Below are positions 45,207-53,951 of a DNA stretch of 64,000 nt, piece after piece; the first letter of the stretch is position 1; the number at the start of each line of letters is the position of its first letter. The stretch lies in the NCBI GenBank assembly GCA_045124055.1, contig JBGVKZ010000004.1, forward strand, positions 1 to 64,000, in the 5' to 3' direction. The translations under genes and the position numbers were made by a program. The DNA is from CALZKI01 sp045124055. GTDB taxonomy: Bacteria > Bacillota > Clostridia > Lachnospirales > Lachnospiraceae. A model generated the notes under the pieces. That model worked only from the letters and a program-made list of their open reading frames with translations. It did no database searches and had not been told where the DNA came from.

Positions 45207-46535
45207 TTATTTCCGTCCTTTCAAAATCGTATCCACAAAGTCATATCCGCTTGATTTTACAATATCTACCTTTACTTGTAAAGCTTTTTCCAGTTCTGAA
45301 ACCGTAATATCATCAAGAAAAACATCTTCTCCACTTCTTAGCACATTCTGTGGAAGCAAAAGTCTTTCTCCCAAATCTTTTTCCTTAAGCTGCGATAGAA
45401 TGTCCTGTCCTGTCAAAAGACCGGATACCGTTATATTTTCGCCAAAAAAATCATTTGTTATGGCATAAACTTCAATTTCCAGACCTTCTACTTCTTTTTC
45501 CAGTTTTTCACACATCTTCTTAATATAAGGATAGGCTAATTTCCCGGTTGCTAAAGAAATTTTTTCGCTCTGCATTTTTAAGCAATTTTTATCCAGCTTA
45601 TGATAAGCGTCCAAAAATTCGTCTTCTAAAAGTCTAAGCATACCAACGCCGTTTTCCAACTGCAAATATCCGTCATAGGAATCTTCCTTTGGAACTTCTT
45701 TTTCCGCTAAAATATACCACTCGTCGCTGGCATGAATAAAATGAGTTCCCCATTTGTCATAAATCTCTTTTTGCCACTTATGAATTGTTTCCAAAACTTC
45801 TATGGCATCTTCCTTCGTAAAAGGTTCCAGCGGATATAATCCCTCGCGGTATTTCGACAAACCAACGGGTACAACCGATACACTTTCCAGATTCGGAAGA
45901 TATTTTGTTAAATCAGAAATACTTCTCTCCAGTTCCTCTTTGTCATTCACCCCTTTACAAAGCACAATCTGACCATTCATATGAATATCCGCTTCAAACA
46001 GCTTGTCTACCTTTTTCAGTGCCTCTCCTGCGAAACGGTTATTCAGCATTTTACATCGAAGTTCCGGATTAGTTGTCTGAAAAGAAATGTTGATAGGCTC
46101 CAATCGATAGGTGATGATCCTATCAATATCGTGTTCACTCATATTAGTAAGAGTCACATAATTCCCCTGCAAGAAAGAGAGTCTGGAATCGTCATCTTTA
46201 AAATACAACGTTTCCCTCATACCCTTTGGCATCTGGTCAATAAAACAAAAAATACATTTATTATGGCAGGAACGATATTCATCCATCAGCCCATTTTCAA
46301 AAGTAAGTCCCAAATCTTCTGAATAGTCTTTATCAATTTCTAAAAGCCATTCTTCCCCATCTGCCTTTTTTATCAACACTTCAATATACTCATCTTGTAT
46401 CAAATATTGATAATCAAAAATATCTTCAATTTCTTTATCATTTATTTTTAAAAGCTCATCGCCTTTTTCAATTCCAAGTTCTTCTGCAATACTGCCTTTC
46501 TCTACCAGGCTTACAATGTGTTGCTTTTTTTTCAT
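45207..46535 (-). CDS. PDZ/DUF512 radical-SAM-like protein
   Basis: This is a conserved clostridial protein usually called DUF512 family. From the ATG at 46535 (MKKKQHIVSL, GGTGG upstream) it has 442 residues. A PDZ-like N-terminal domain spans about 1-70 (GSIAEELGIEKGDELLKIND). A radical-SAM-type CxxxCxxC (CHNKCIFCF) lies near 95, followed by GNYVTLTNM and a TIM-barrel-like body. The C-terminal DUF512 domain begins near 235. The presence of the cluster motif suggests an iron-sulfur/SAM enzyme, but no reaction is known to me. Its constant position before der hints at a ribosome- or RNA-linked task. Confidence 0.86.
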   Translation of the reverse strand: MKKKQHIVSLVEKGSIAEELGIEKGDELLKINDKEIEDIFDYQYLIQDEYIEVLIKKADGEEWLLEIDKDYSEDLGLTFENGLMDEYRSCHNKCIFCFIDQMPKGMRETLYFKDDDSRLSFLQGNYVTLTNMSEHDIDRIITYRLEPINISFQTTNPELRCKMLNNRFAGEALKKVDKLFEADIHMNGQIVLCKGVNDKEELERSISDLTKYLPNLESVSVVPVGLSKYREGLYPLEPFTKEDAIEVLETIHKWQKEIYDKWGTHFIHASDEWYILAEKEVPKEDSYDGYLQLENGVGMLRLLEDEFLDAYHKLDKNCLKMQSEKISLATGKLAYPYIKKMCEKLEKEVEGLEIEVYAITNDFFGENITVSGLLTGQDILSQLKEKDLGERLLLPQNVLRSGEDVFLDDITVSELEKALQVKVDIVKSSGYDFVDTILKGRK

Positions 46536-46587
46536 ACTACCACCATTTTTTACTTTTTTTCTAAAAAAAATTTTCCCCAACACTCTT

Positions 46588-46616
46588 AATATACTAGAAT
46601 TTCCTTGACGTGTCGA
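46588..46616 (-). promoter_or_regulatory. Sigma-A promoter for the DUF512-der operon
   Basis: On the minus strand TCGACA (46611-46616), 17 bases, then TATATT (46588-46593). Its -35 element directly abuts that of the divergent prs promoter. Confidence 0.6.
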
Positions 46617-46633
46617 GTAGAGAATGTTATAAA
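46605..46633 (+). promoter_or_regulatory. Sigma-A promoter for prs
   Basis: TTGACG (46605-46610), 17 bases, then TATAAA (46628-46633). The transcript would start about 30 bases before the prs ATG, and AGGGAG serves as ribosome binding site. Confidence 0.75.
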
Positions 46634-46671
46634 AAATAAGGAATATAATCGATATTTTAGGGAGAATTGTT

Positions 46672-47856
46672 ATGCCAAACTTAAGAGAATTAGAAAATGC
46701 TATGCCAATCGCCCCATTAAAACTTGTGGCTTTGGATTCTGCTAGAGAATTTGGAGAAAAGGTAAATGCACATTTAGTTGATTACAGGAAAAATGTGGAT
46801 ATCAACAATGCTGTAAAAGAAGACCCTGCTTTTCACGGTTACATCGAGGATAATTATTTAGCAGATTTTGATGCTCCACGTTTTGGAAGTGGCGAAGGAA
46901 AAGGTGTTTTCCACGAATCTATCCGCGGAAAAGATTTATTTATTTTAGTCGATGTTACAAACCACAGCATCACTTACAAGGCAAACGGTTTTATTAATCA
47001 TAAATCTCCTGATGATCACTATCAGGACTTAAAACGTGTTATTGCTGCCGCTGCCGGAAAGGCAAAGCGTATCAATGTAGTTATGCCATTTTTATATGAA
47101 GGCAGACAGCACAAAAGAAGTGGTCGTGAATCTTTAGATTGTGCCTATGCATTAGAAGAGCTTCGTGATATGGGAATTGATAACTTTATTACATTTGATG
47201 CCCATGACCCACGTGTTCAAAATGCCACTCCACTGAATGGATTTGATAATTTCTTATCTCCTTATCAGTTTGTAAAAGCTTTACTTGCAAAGGTAGACGA
47301 TATTAAATTAGACCCAGACCACCTGGTTGTAATCAGCCCTGATGAAGGTGCTTTAGACAGAGCCATTTATTTTGCCAGTGTACTTGGCGTTAATACAGGT
47401 ATGTTTTACAAACGTCGTGACTACTCTGTTATCGTAAATGGTAAAAATCCAATTGTAGCTCACGAATTTTTGGGTGATTCTTTGGAAGGAAAAGATGTAA
47501 TTATTATTGACGATATGATTTCTTCCGGCGAAAGTATGCTGGACACTTCTAGACAGTTAAAGGAAATGAAAGCCCGACGTGTATTCATCTGTTGTACTTT
47601 CGGTCTTTTCACAAATGGTTTTGATAAATTTGACGAAGCCTACGAAAAAGGCTGGTTCGATAAAGTTATTACTACAAACTTAAATTATCTCCCACCGGTT
47701 ATTTATGAAAAACCTTATTTTGTAGAAGCTGAAATGAGTAGTTTTTGTGCATCTATTATTGATTTCTTAAATCACGATGTATCTCTTTCTAACGTTCATA
47801 CAACTACAGAAAAGATTTACGAATTCTTAGAGTCTTATGCAGAAAGACAAAAATAA
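46672..47856 (+). CDS. prs: Ribose-phosphate pyrophosphokinase, long clostridial form
   Basis: This enzyme makes PRPP from ribose 5-phosphate and ATP for nucleotide, His, Trp and NAD synthesis. At 394 residues it is about 75 longer than the classical enzyme. The extra length lies mainly in the N-terminus and internal insertions, as in other Lachnospiraceae. It retains the FLYEGRQHKRSGRESLDCAY block (about 140), TFDAHDPRVQN (about 180) and the PRPP loop DVIIIDDMISSGESML (about 280). AGGGAG precedes the ATG. It is one of only four plus-strand genes. It ends in a strong hairpin shared with the converging pgeF gene. Confidence 0.93.
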   Translation: MPNLRELENAMPIAPLKLVALDSAREFGEKVNAHLVDYRKNVDINNAVKEDPAFHGYIEDNYLADFDAPRFGSGEGKGVFHESIRGKDLFILVDVTNHSITYKANGFINHKSPDDHYQDLKRVIAAAAGKAKRINVVMPFLYEGRQHKRSGRESLDCAYALEELRDMGIDNFITFDAHDPRVQNATPLNGFDNFLSPYQFVKALLAKVDDIKLDPDHLVVISPDEGALDRAIYFASVLGVNTGMFYKRRDYSVIVNGKNPIVAHEFLGDSLEGKDVIIIDDMISSGESMLDTSRQLKEMKARRVFICCTFGLFTNGFDKFDEAYEKGWFDKVITTNLNYLPPVIYEKPYFVEAEMSSFCASIIDFLNHDVSLSNVHTTTEKIYEFLESYAERQK

Positions 47857-47871
47857 TCATAAATGTATCAA

Positions 47872-47901
47872 AATGGCGTGTTATTCAAGTAACACGCCAT
47901 T
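47872..47901. terminator. Bidirectional terminator between prs and pgeF
   Basis: AATGGCGTGTTA (47872-47883) and TAACACGCCATT (47890-47901) form a perfect 12-bp stem with a six-base loop. TCCTTTTCC follows on the plus strand, and TTTTGAT on the minus strand. Confidence 0.9.
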
Positions 47902-47915
47902 CCTTTTCCTCTCAC

Positions 47916-48758
47916 TTATTTCAAACACAAAAAGGCTCCTAAATTGCCTCGTTTATCCCCTGTCTTTCTGTGGGAAAACATTCTGTTAGCATTACAATGA
48001 GTACATAGTCTTGTAACTTCCAAATGTTCTTTTAAAACTCCTGCATTTAATAGAATTATTTCATTTGCCTTCCATAAATTAAGCTGATATTTTCCATTTT
48101 CTTTTTGGTAACATATGGTGTTCATTTCCTTTTCGGAAAACACTTTAGAAAACGCCTCTATAACATCAGAAGATACCTCATAGCAATCTACACATATCGA
48201 TGGTCCAATTACTGCCTTAACTTCCTTTGGCTCTGTTCCAAATTCTTCGTGCATTCGCTCCAAAGTCCTTTTTCCCATTTGCATAGCCGTTCCCTTCCAG
48301 CCAGAGTGGGATAAGCCGATTGCCTGATGCTTTACATCGACAAAATAAAGGGGCACACAATCTGCATACATCGTACAAAGCACCAGATTTTTTTCATTGG
48401 TAATGAGTCCATCTACATTTTCATAATCTCTATCATAGATTACTCCTTTTCCTCCATCTGCCTTGGTCACCCGCATTACATTGGTGGTATGGGTTTGATG
48501 TGATACTACAATATCCGATAATTCCACCTCAAAAATTGAAGCAATTCTTCGATAATTTTCTAGAACAGCTTCCTTATCATCGCCTCTTGTAAAACTAACA
48601 TTCATTGTGGCATAGTCTCCTTTAGAGACACCACCTTCTTTGGTAGTAAAAAGATGTTCTACCATATCAATTTCCTCTAACAGTGGAAATTTTAGCACGG
48701 TAATGCCATTGCATTGACACTCCATAGGTATCTTTTCATTTTTCTTATAAATCATCAT
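47916..48758 (-). CDS. pgeF: PgeF/YfiH-family (laccase-domain) protein
   Basis: This family is annotated as polyphenol oxidase or peptidoglycan editing factor. The human homologue acts on purine nucleosides. I take the start at 48758 (MMIYKKNEK, 280 residues), overlapping the yraN end by 14 bases, with AAGGA about 11 bases upstream. A start at 48725 is possible. Zinc-site residues are visible: His in SHQTHTTNV (about 85) and GLSHSGWKG (about 150), Cys in GPSICVDCYEV (about 190), and the C-terminal CTHCNANRMFSHRK. It ends the operon that begins with lepB at 53.9 kb. Confidence 0.88.
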   Translation of the reverse strand: MMIYKKNEKIPMECQCNGITVLKFPLLEEIDMVEHLFTTKEGGVSKGDYATMNVSFTRGDDKEAVLENYRRIASIFEVELSDIVVSHQTHTTNVMRVTKADGGKGVIYDRDYENVDGLITNEKNLVLCTMYADCVPLYFVDVKHQAIGLSHSGWKGTAMQMGKRTLERMHEEFGTEPKEVKAVIGPSICVDCYEVSSDVIEAFSKVFSEKEMNTICYQKENGKYQLNLWKANEIILLNAGVLKEHLEVTRLCTHCNANRMFSHRKTGDKRGNLGAFLCLK

Positions 48759-49101
48759 AATTAAATGCGTCCTTGTCCCAACGAATACGATTTCCCAAAA
48801 TGCTGACCACATCATATCTTACTTTTACCGTTTCCCCATAATGCTTCACCATTTTATAATAATTGGAAACAAGACAAATTTTCCTTCTCTTATTTTTTGA
48901 CACTGCTTCCTGCGGATATCCGCAGGTAGTTTGACTTCGATATTTGACTTCCACAAAAACTAAATAACCTTTATGTACCCCAATCAAGTCGATTTCTCCC
49001 ATTTTGCAGGAGAAATTTTTTTCTACAATTTGTACTCCCTGGCTCTCCAGAAATTTTGCAGCCAGATTTTCTTTTTCTTTTCCCAAGCTTCTTTTATTCA
49101 T
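48745..49101 (-). CDS. yraN: UPF0102 / YraN-family nuclease-like protein
   Basis: This small cytoplasmic protein has a Holliday-junction-resolvase-like (PD-(D/E)xK) fold. In its 118 residues the conserved pieces are GKEKENLAAKFLESQG (about 6), KNFSCKMGEIDLIG with the active-site Asp (about 28-42), LVFVEVKYRS (E/K pair, about 48-58) and RYDVVSI near the end. The physiological substrate is unsettled. It is often found near rnhB and ylqF, as here. Its end overlaps the chosen pgeF start. Confidence 0.92.
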   Translation of the reverse strand: MNKRSLGKEKENLAAKFLESQGVQIVEKNFSCKMGEIDLIGVHKGYLVFVEVKYRSQTTCGYPQEAVSKNKRRKICLVSNYYKMVKHYGETVKVRYDVVSILGNRIRWDKDAFNYDDL

Positions 49102-49146
49102 AAATCTCCTTTTCCCTTCTCCCTGGACGATTTATGAAGGAACGCC

Positions 49147-49428
49147 TTACTTTTTCATTTTTGCCTGAATTTTATCCATGGCATCTACAAATACTAAAAT
49201 CTCTGCCACCACTTCGTATAATTCCGGCGGAATCATTTCACCAATTTCCAGTTTGGATAATGTGTTGGCAAGTTTATCATCTTTATGCACCGGCACATTG
49301 GCTTCTTTTCCTTTTTCCAGAATTCTCTCCGCCAGAGCACCTTTCCCGCTTGCTACAACTTTTGGGGCGTCTTCTTCGGGATTATACTCTAAGGCAACTG
49401 CCGTCAGTTTACTTAAATCTTTTTTCAT
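49147..49428 (-). CDS. FlhB C-terminal-domain-like protein (YlqH-like)
   Basis: This 93-residue protein corresponds to the cytoplasmic domain of the flagellar/type III export gate protein FlhB (EscU/YscU family), without the membrane part. The LTAVALEYNPEEDAPKVVA segment aligns with the FlhB cleavage region, but the autocleavage motif NPTH reads NPEE, so self-cleavage is not expected. IPPELYEVVAEILVFVD matches the C-terminal helix. B. subtilis carries the same rnhB-ylqG-ylqH order. Its partner is probably the neighbouring YlqG/FliK-like protein. No flagellar genes are in the window. Confidence 0.85.
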   Translation of the reverse strand: MKKDLSKLTAVALEYNPEEDAPKVVASGKGALAERILEKGKEANVPVHKDDKLANTLSKLEIGEMIPPELYEVVAEILVFVDAMDKIQAKMKK

Positions 49429-49437
49429 AGTTTTCTC

Positions 49438-51084
49438 CTAAACCAGTGCATCAAAAGACTGTGTGCTAAGCAAAATGCCCCGTTCTTCTTTCTTCTCAAA
49501 GATTTCTTCCATCGGTGTTTTGCTATCCTTCTCTTTTAACTGCACATTAGTAACCGCTCCATAGCCTCTTTTTTCCAATCTCTCATTCAGCATATCAATA
49601 TGTTCATAGATAAAATCTAACATCGCTTCATCTTCAAAATAGAAATTGGTTTTAACCTGTTTTTCCGGATTCATCTCTATATGAATATCCACCATACCAA
49701 GATGCTCCATATCCAAATGCAAAAAAGCCGATACATTGCCATCTTCTAAGGAAAGCTTTTTACCATTACCATAAACATAGAGTTCTCCATTGGCACTACT
49801 TTCACTAAATTTTAAAGGAAGCTGCACATATTGGAACATTTGGTTCATTTGATTCATAAAGTCCACATTTGCCTTCAAATTCTGGGCGGATTTTGCCAGA
49901 GCAAGCTCCTCTTTCCCAGAAAGAGTTTCTAAAATTTTATCCGCTCTTTCATATAATTTTTCATAAAGTGTTTCAATGTTGTCGTGTTTTGCCACTTCCT
50001 CTGGACTTAAAGTAGAGACTTCTTTTCCTGCTTTTTCCATAAACTTTTGAAAAAGAGAATCTCTGAAAAAATCGGTGATTTTTTCCTCTGTCATAGTAAG
50101 ATTTTCCTGTATCTGATGATTAATCACCTTTAAAAGGTCCTGCTTTGTAGGATTTTCTTTGAGAACATTTTGTATTTCTTCCTCACTTAGCCCAAGCCTT
50201 GTAAGTAGTTGTGTATACTCCTTCATTATGGCGTCATTTTCACCCCAATTTTCGCTTTTCATAATGGAAGCAGGATTTTCTGCCATATTACCAATTTCGC
50301 CAAAATTTGCCGCCTCTACCGGCAATTTGGTAATAGGTGAAGTTGGTTCCTGTAAAGTTCCCATCTGGTCCTTTGGCATTTCACTAAATAACTGTACCAA
50401 ATCTTTGTATAAACTGACCGCCTTTCCTGTTTCTCCAGATTCCAACAACTTAAAAAAGGTATTCGGAATTTCTGTTAGCATCTCTGTAATCGGTTTCATT
50501 ATCTGATTTTCGCTGTTTTTATAAGCAGCAATCTGCGTTAGGTTTGTATCATTTACAGGCATTTTTAACGCTTTCAAAGTTATTATGTCGGAAATAGGAG
50601 CATTGGGAAATTGATTTATCGTTCTTCGCATCCCAAGAAGTGCGTCTTTTTGAATACTCATTCCTCTTTCCATCATAGTTTGCACCATTGTGACATTTTG
50701 CTCATTAACCGGCATAGATGCCCCTTCCAATGCTTTCATAATGGTAGAGGTATTGGCTGTATTCGTAAACATAGGATTTAATTCTATCTGATTTTGGCTC
50801 ATATTTTTGATAGAAAACATCATCTGTTCTCCTAAATTCACGGAAACATTTTTTCCCAAAATCGCACTCAAAGGCTGTCCATTTGAAAGTAAAAGCTCTA
50901 TATTTTCTCCCTGTACAGAAAGAACTTTTCCGCTAATCATTTCTCCATTTGCATACATATTTTGTAACATATTTAGAGTCGCCTTGGCACTTATCAGCGT
51001 ATTCGTACCAGCTCCAATATTTGTTCCTGTATTTTGTTGTATCGAGGGTTGTGTGGAAAAATAGTTTTCTAAGGAAACTCCCAT
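49438..51084 (-). CDS. FliK C-terminal-domain-like protein (YlqG-like)
   Basis: This 548-residue protein is uncharacterised. The N-terminal 60 residues are Asn/Thr-rich (QNTGTNIGAGTNTLISAKAT). A middle region has repeated Met/Asn-rich helical pieces. The C-terminal segment (about 410-515, with LKFSESSANGELYVYGNGKK and LHLDMEHLGMVDIHIEMN) resembles the flagellar hook-length control domain of FliK. No signal peptide is seen. It is encoded nine bases before the FlhB-tail-like gene, so the two probably act together, as FliK and FlhB do in flagella. Their role outside flagella is unknown. Confidence 0.78.
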   Translation of the reverse strand: MGVSLENYFSTQPSIQQNTGTNIGAGTNTLISAKATLNMLQNMYANGEMISGKVLSVQGENIELLLSNGQPLSAILGKNVSVNLGEQMMFSIKNMSQNQIELNPMFTNTANTSTIMKALEGASMPVNEQNVTMVQTMMERGMSIQKDALLGMRRTINQFPNAPISDIITLKALKMPVNDTNLTQIAAYKNSENQIMKPITEMLTEIPNTFFKLLESGETGKAVSLYKDLVQLFSEMPKDQMGTLQEPTSPITKLPVEAANFGEIGNMAENPASIMKSENWGENDAIMKEYTQLLTRLGLSEEEIQNVLKENPTKQDLLKVINHQIQENLTMTEEKITDFFRDSLFQKFMEKAGKEVSTLSPEEVAKHDNIETLYEKLYERADKILETLSGKEELALAKSAQNLKANVDFMNQMNQMFQYVQLPLKFSESSANGELYVYGNGKKLSLEDGNVSAFLHLDMEHLGMVDIHIEMNPEKQVKTNFYFEDEAMLDFIYEHIDMLNERLEKRGYGAVTNVQLKEKDSKTPMEEIFEKKEERGILLSTQSFDALV

Positions 51085-51114
51085 AAATACTCCTACCTAA
51101 ATTATTAATTCTAT

Positions 51115-51873
51115 CTACATAAAATTCTTGATAAACGTTTTCCTATGAATCGGTGTTGCCCCCAATTCTTGAATGGCTTGAATATGTTCTTTCGACCCAT
51201 AGCCTTTATTTGAGGCAAAACCATAACCCGGAAACACATCATCATATTGTGTCATCAATCTGTCTCTGGTTACTTTGGCAACAATACTGGCGGCGGCAAT
51301 AGAAGCACTTTTGGAATCACCTTTTACAATGGCAATTTGTTCTTTTGTAATTCCACCAATCTGATAACCGTCAACCAGAATAAAATCCGGCTCTATGGAA
51401 AGCTTAGATAATGCCATTCTCATAGCTTCAAAATCCGCCTGTCTAATATTAATTTCATCGATTCTCTCAGGAGATGCAAAACCAATGCCTACGCTAATTG
51501 CCTTTGCCATAATTTCATCAAAAATTTCTTCTCTTTTATTTTCGGTCAATTTTTTTGAATCATTAAGATATAGTAAGTCACAATCTTTTGGCAAAATAAC
51601 TGCAGCCGCGACTACCGGTCCAGCTAGTGGTCCACACCCCACCTCATCTACACCGCATATGTACTCATATTTTGCATATTTCCTCTCATAAGAAAACATT
51701 TCATACATTCGTTGCTTTTCTTTTTCTAAATCTTCTAATTTCTTTTTTGCTTTGCTTACCAGACTTTTGACACCATTTCTGTCATCTTCTTCAAATTCGC
51801 TAATAAAAGCAGGCAACATTTTTATATCTGCCTGCTTATAAATTGTTCCGATTTCACTAATACTTTTCTTCAT
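51115..51873 (-). CDS. rnhB: Ribonuclease HII with altered GRG motif
   Basis: RNase HII cuts RNA embedded in DNA duplexes, including single ribonucleotides. The ATG at 51873 (MKKSISEIG, 252 residues) is supported by GGAG five bases upstream. As in B. subtilis, about 70 residues precede the catalytic domain. Catalytic residues are D76/E77 in GVDEVG, Asp in ILVDGYQIGG (about 155) and Asp in AKVTRDRLM (about 190). The block usually written DEVGRGPLAGP reads DEVGCGPLAGP (codon TGT, Cys80). The Arg of the GRG motif, which contacts the RNA-DNA junction in structures, is therefore replaced. Confidence 0.95.
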   Translation of the reverse strand: MKKSISEIGTIYKQADIKMLPAFISEFEEDDRNGVKSLVSKAKKKLEDLEKEKQRMYEMFSYERKYAKYEYICGVDEVGCGPLAGPVVAAAVILPKDCDLLYLNDSKKLTENKREEIFDEIMAKAISVGIGFASPERIDEINIRQADFEAMRMALSKLSIEPDFILVDGYQIGGITKEQIAIVKGDSKSASIAAASIVAKVTRDRLMTQYDDVFPGYGFASNKGYGSKEHIQAIQELGATPIHRKTFIKNFM

Positions 51874-51883
51874 ATTCACTCCA

Positions 51884-52429
51884 CTATTTCTGGCCATGTT
51901 GGACAAAAGAAATTCTGTCAAATGGCCACATAATCAATAGAATTTTTCCTTTGATTTCCTCTCTGGATACAATTCCAATTTCCGTAGAACGACTATCCAG
52001 ACTATTGTTACGATTATCTCCCATAACAAAATATTCATCTTCACCTAATGTAATCGGTACTACGGCACTTCCTGCCTCTTTAATTGTTTCGGTAAGGTAA
52101 GGCTCATCAATCTTTTCTCCATCAATATACACATATCCATCGATAATCTGTATGGTTTCTCCCGGCAAACCGATAATTCTTTTCACATAATAACGACTAG
52201 AGCCATCTCGATACGGAAATACAATTACTTCGTATCGTTCCGGTTCTCTTATCTTATAAGTTATCTTATCTACAATCAAACAATCTCCGTTTTCCAGAGT
52301 TGGTGACATAGAAGTACCGATTACATCTGTACGCTGACAAATATATTTAATAAAAATGAAGGTAATGATAATTACTACCAAAAAATAGAAACTTGTTTTT
52401 AAAGTTTCTATAAGCTTTTCCTTACTCAT
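51884..52429 (-). CDS. lepB: Signal peptidase I (second copy)
   Basis: This membrane serine protease removes signal peptides. The 181 residues have one N-terminal membrane helix (about 11-28). The catalytic Ser is in GTSMSPTLENGD (about 41) and the general-base Lys in YYVKRIIGLPGE (about 80). The box VMGDNRNNSLDSR is near 145. It lies just downstream of rbgA, with another signal peptidase gene upstream of rbgA. The two are clearly paralogous but diverged. Confidence 0.95.
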   Translation of the reverse strand: MSKEKLIETLKTSFYFLVVIIITFIFIKYICQRTDVIGTSMSPTLENGDCLIVDKITYKIREPERYEVIVFPYRDGSSRYYVKRIIGLPGETIQIIDGYVYIDGEKIDEPYLTETIKEAGSAVVPITLGEDEYFVMGDNRNNSLDSRSTEIGIVSREEIKGKILLIMWPFDRISFVQHGQK

Positions 52430-52441
52430 TGCAATCTCCCT

Positions 52442-53287
52442 TTAAATCGTTGGAATTTCAAGACTAATTCGTCCGATTTTACCGGCTCTAAATTCATCCA
52501 ATAATAGATTTGAGCCTTTTAAAATATCCGCCTTTTCCCCTTTTGCAATACAACCTCTTTTTACACAAATGCTTTCCAATAAAGCATATGGGTCTTCCTT
52601 CCACTCCACTTGATAGCGGGAAAGAAGTAACTCCCTGTAATGTTCTCCCAAAAATCGAATCAATTCCACCGCCAATTCATCTACGTGCAAAACTTCATCG
52701 TTCATAGAACCAATTAAAGCAAGCCGCAACCCAATTAACTGGTCTTCAAATTTAGGCCATAAAATTCCAGGAGTGTCTAAAAGTTCTAATTGTTTATTTA
52801 AACGAATCCACTGTTTTCCCTTAGTTACACCAGGCTTATTCCCTGTTTTCGTACAGGCTTTTCCCGCAAAAGCATTAATAAAGGTCGATTTCCCAACGTT
52901 CGGAATGCCCACAACCATAGCACGAACCGGTCGATTGATAATCCCACGTTTTCTATCTCTTTCAATTTTTTCCTTACAGGCTTCTTGAACTACACCTTGA
53001 ATACTTTTTACACCCTGTCCGCTTTTCGAATTAACTAGCACAACATAATAGCCTTTTGTCTTAAAATATTCCACCCATAATTCATTATATTTCGCATCTG
53101 ACAAATCAGACTTATTTAATAAAATTACTCTGGACTTATTTTTTCCAAGCTCATCAATATCTGGATTTCTACTGCTAAGTGGAATTCTTGCATCTACAAT
53201 TTCAATAATCAAATCAATTAAAGATATATTTTCCTGCATCATACGTTTTGCCTTTGTCATATGACCAGGATACCACTGATAATTCAT
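52442..53287 (-). CDS. rbgA: Ribosome biogenesis GTPase RbgA (YlqF)
   Basis: This circularly permuted GTPase acts late in 50S assembly. The start at 53287 (MNYQWYPGHMTKAKRMM, 281 residues) follows GGAGGTAAGT. The longer frame begins with TTG. G motifs come in permuted order: G4 LNKSDLSD (about 58), G5 NSKSGQG (about 85), G1 GIPNVGKSTFINA (about 125) and G3 LLDTPGILWP (about 170). The C-terminal helical domain follows. rbgA-rnhB neighbourhood is conserved with Bacillus. Confidence 0.96.
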   Translation of the reverse strand: MNYQWYPGHMTKAKRMMQENISLIDLIIEIVDARIPLSSRNPDIDELGKNKSRVILLNKSDLSDAKYNELWVEYFKTKGYYVVLVNSKSGQGVKSIQGVVQEACKEKIERDRKRGIINRPVRAMVVGIPNVGKSTFINAFAGKACTKTGNKPGVTKGKQWIRLNKQLELLDTPGILWPKFEDQLIGLRLALIGSMNDEVLHVDELAVELIRFLGEHYRELLLSRYQVEWKEDPYALLESICVKRGCIAKGEKADILKGSNLLLDEFRAGKIGRISLEIPTI

Positions 53288-53303
53288 ACTTACCTCCAAA
53301 ATA

Positions 53304-53888
53304 CTATTTCACAAATCCTATGGTATTTTCGCCTGCTCCTAAATGAATCCAGGCTTTTCCGATAATATTCTTTTTCTTCACAATACCTATATTCGCCGAA
53401 CGGCTGTCTTCACTGTTATTTCGATTATCGCCTAAAACAAAATATTCTCCCTTTCCAAGTGTTATTTCATTTTCTGCAATTCCAGCTTGTGCCATTTCGT
53501 CATAATTTTCTTCATCTACATACAATTCCCCATTAATATACAAATGCCCATCTATAATCTGCACAGTATCTCCCGGAACTCCAACCACTCTTTTTACATA
53601 GTAATGAGAATCCATATTTCCATTTGGGACAAAAACAATGACATCGCCTTGTTTTGGACTTGATATTTTGTAGACAAAGCGGTTAACCATAATTTTTTCG
53701 CCATTTTCTAAAGTTGGTTTCATAGATATACCAATGACACTGGTGGTCATACCTAAACAATAAATCACTACAAAAGCCGATACAATGGCAATAAAAATTC
53801 CAAGTACCCAAGAAAAGATTTCCTTGAGTACTGTCGCTTTAATTTTTCTTCTTTTTCGATTAAAATTAAGACCTTTTCTTCTGCTCAT
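53304..53888 (-). CDS. lepB: Signal peptidase I (first copy)
   Basis: This is a type I signal peptidase of 194 residues with a basic N-terminus (RRKGLNFNRKRRKIK) and one membrane helix (about 25-48). The Ser is in GISMKPTLENGE (about 55) and the Lys in YYVKRVVGVPGDTVQ (about 97). The FVLGDNRNNSEDSRSANIG box is near 153. It follows the rplS terminator, so it is probably the first gene of the lepB-rbgA-lepB-rnhB operon. A TATACT at 53934-53939 (minus strand) could be its -10, but I find no good -35. Confidence 0.95.
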   Translation of the reverse strand: MSRRKGLNFNRKRRKIKATVLKEIFSWVLGIFIAIVSAFVVIYCLGMTTSVIGISMKPTLENGEKIMVNRFVYKISSPKQGDVIVFVPNGNMDSHYYVKRVVGVPGDTVQIIDGHLYINGELYVDEENYDEMAQAGIAENEITLGKGEYFVLGDNRNNSEDSRSANIGIVKKKNIIGKAWIHLGAGENTIGFVK

Positions 53889-53951
53889 AGATTTTCTTCC
53901 GTATTTTCTTTGTTTTTCTAAAGCCTATCTATCAGTATACAACATAAAATC

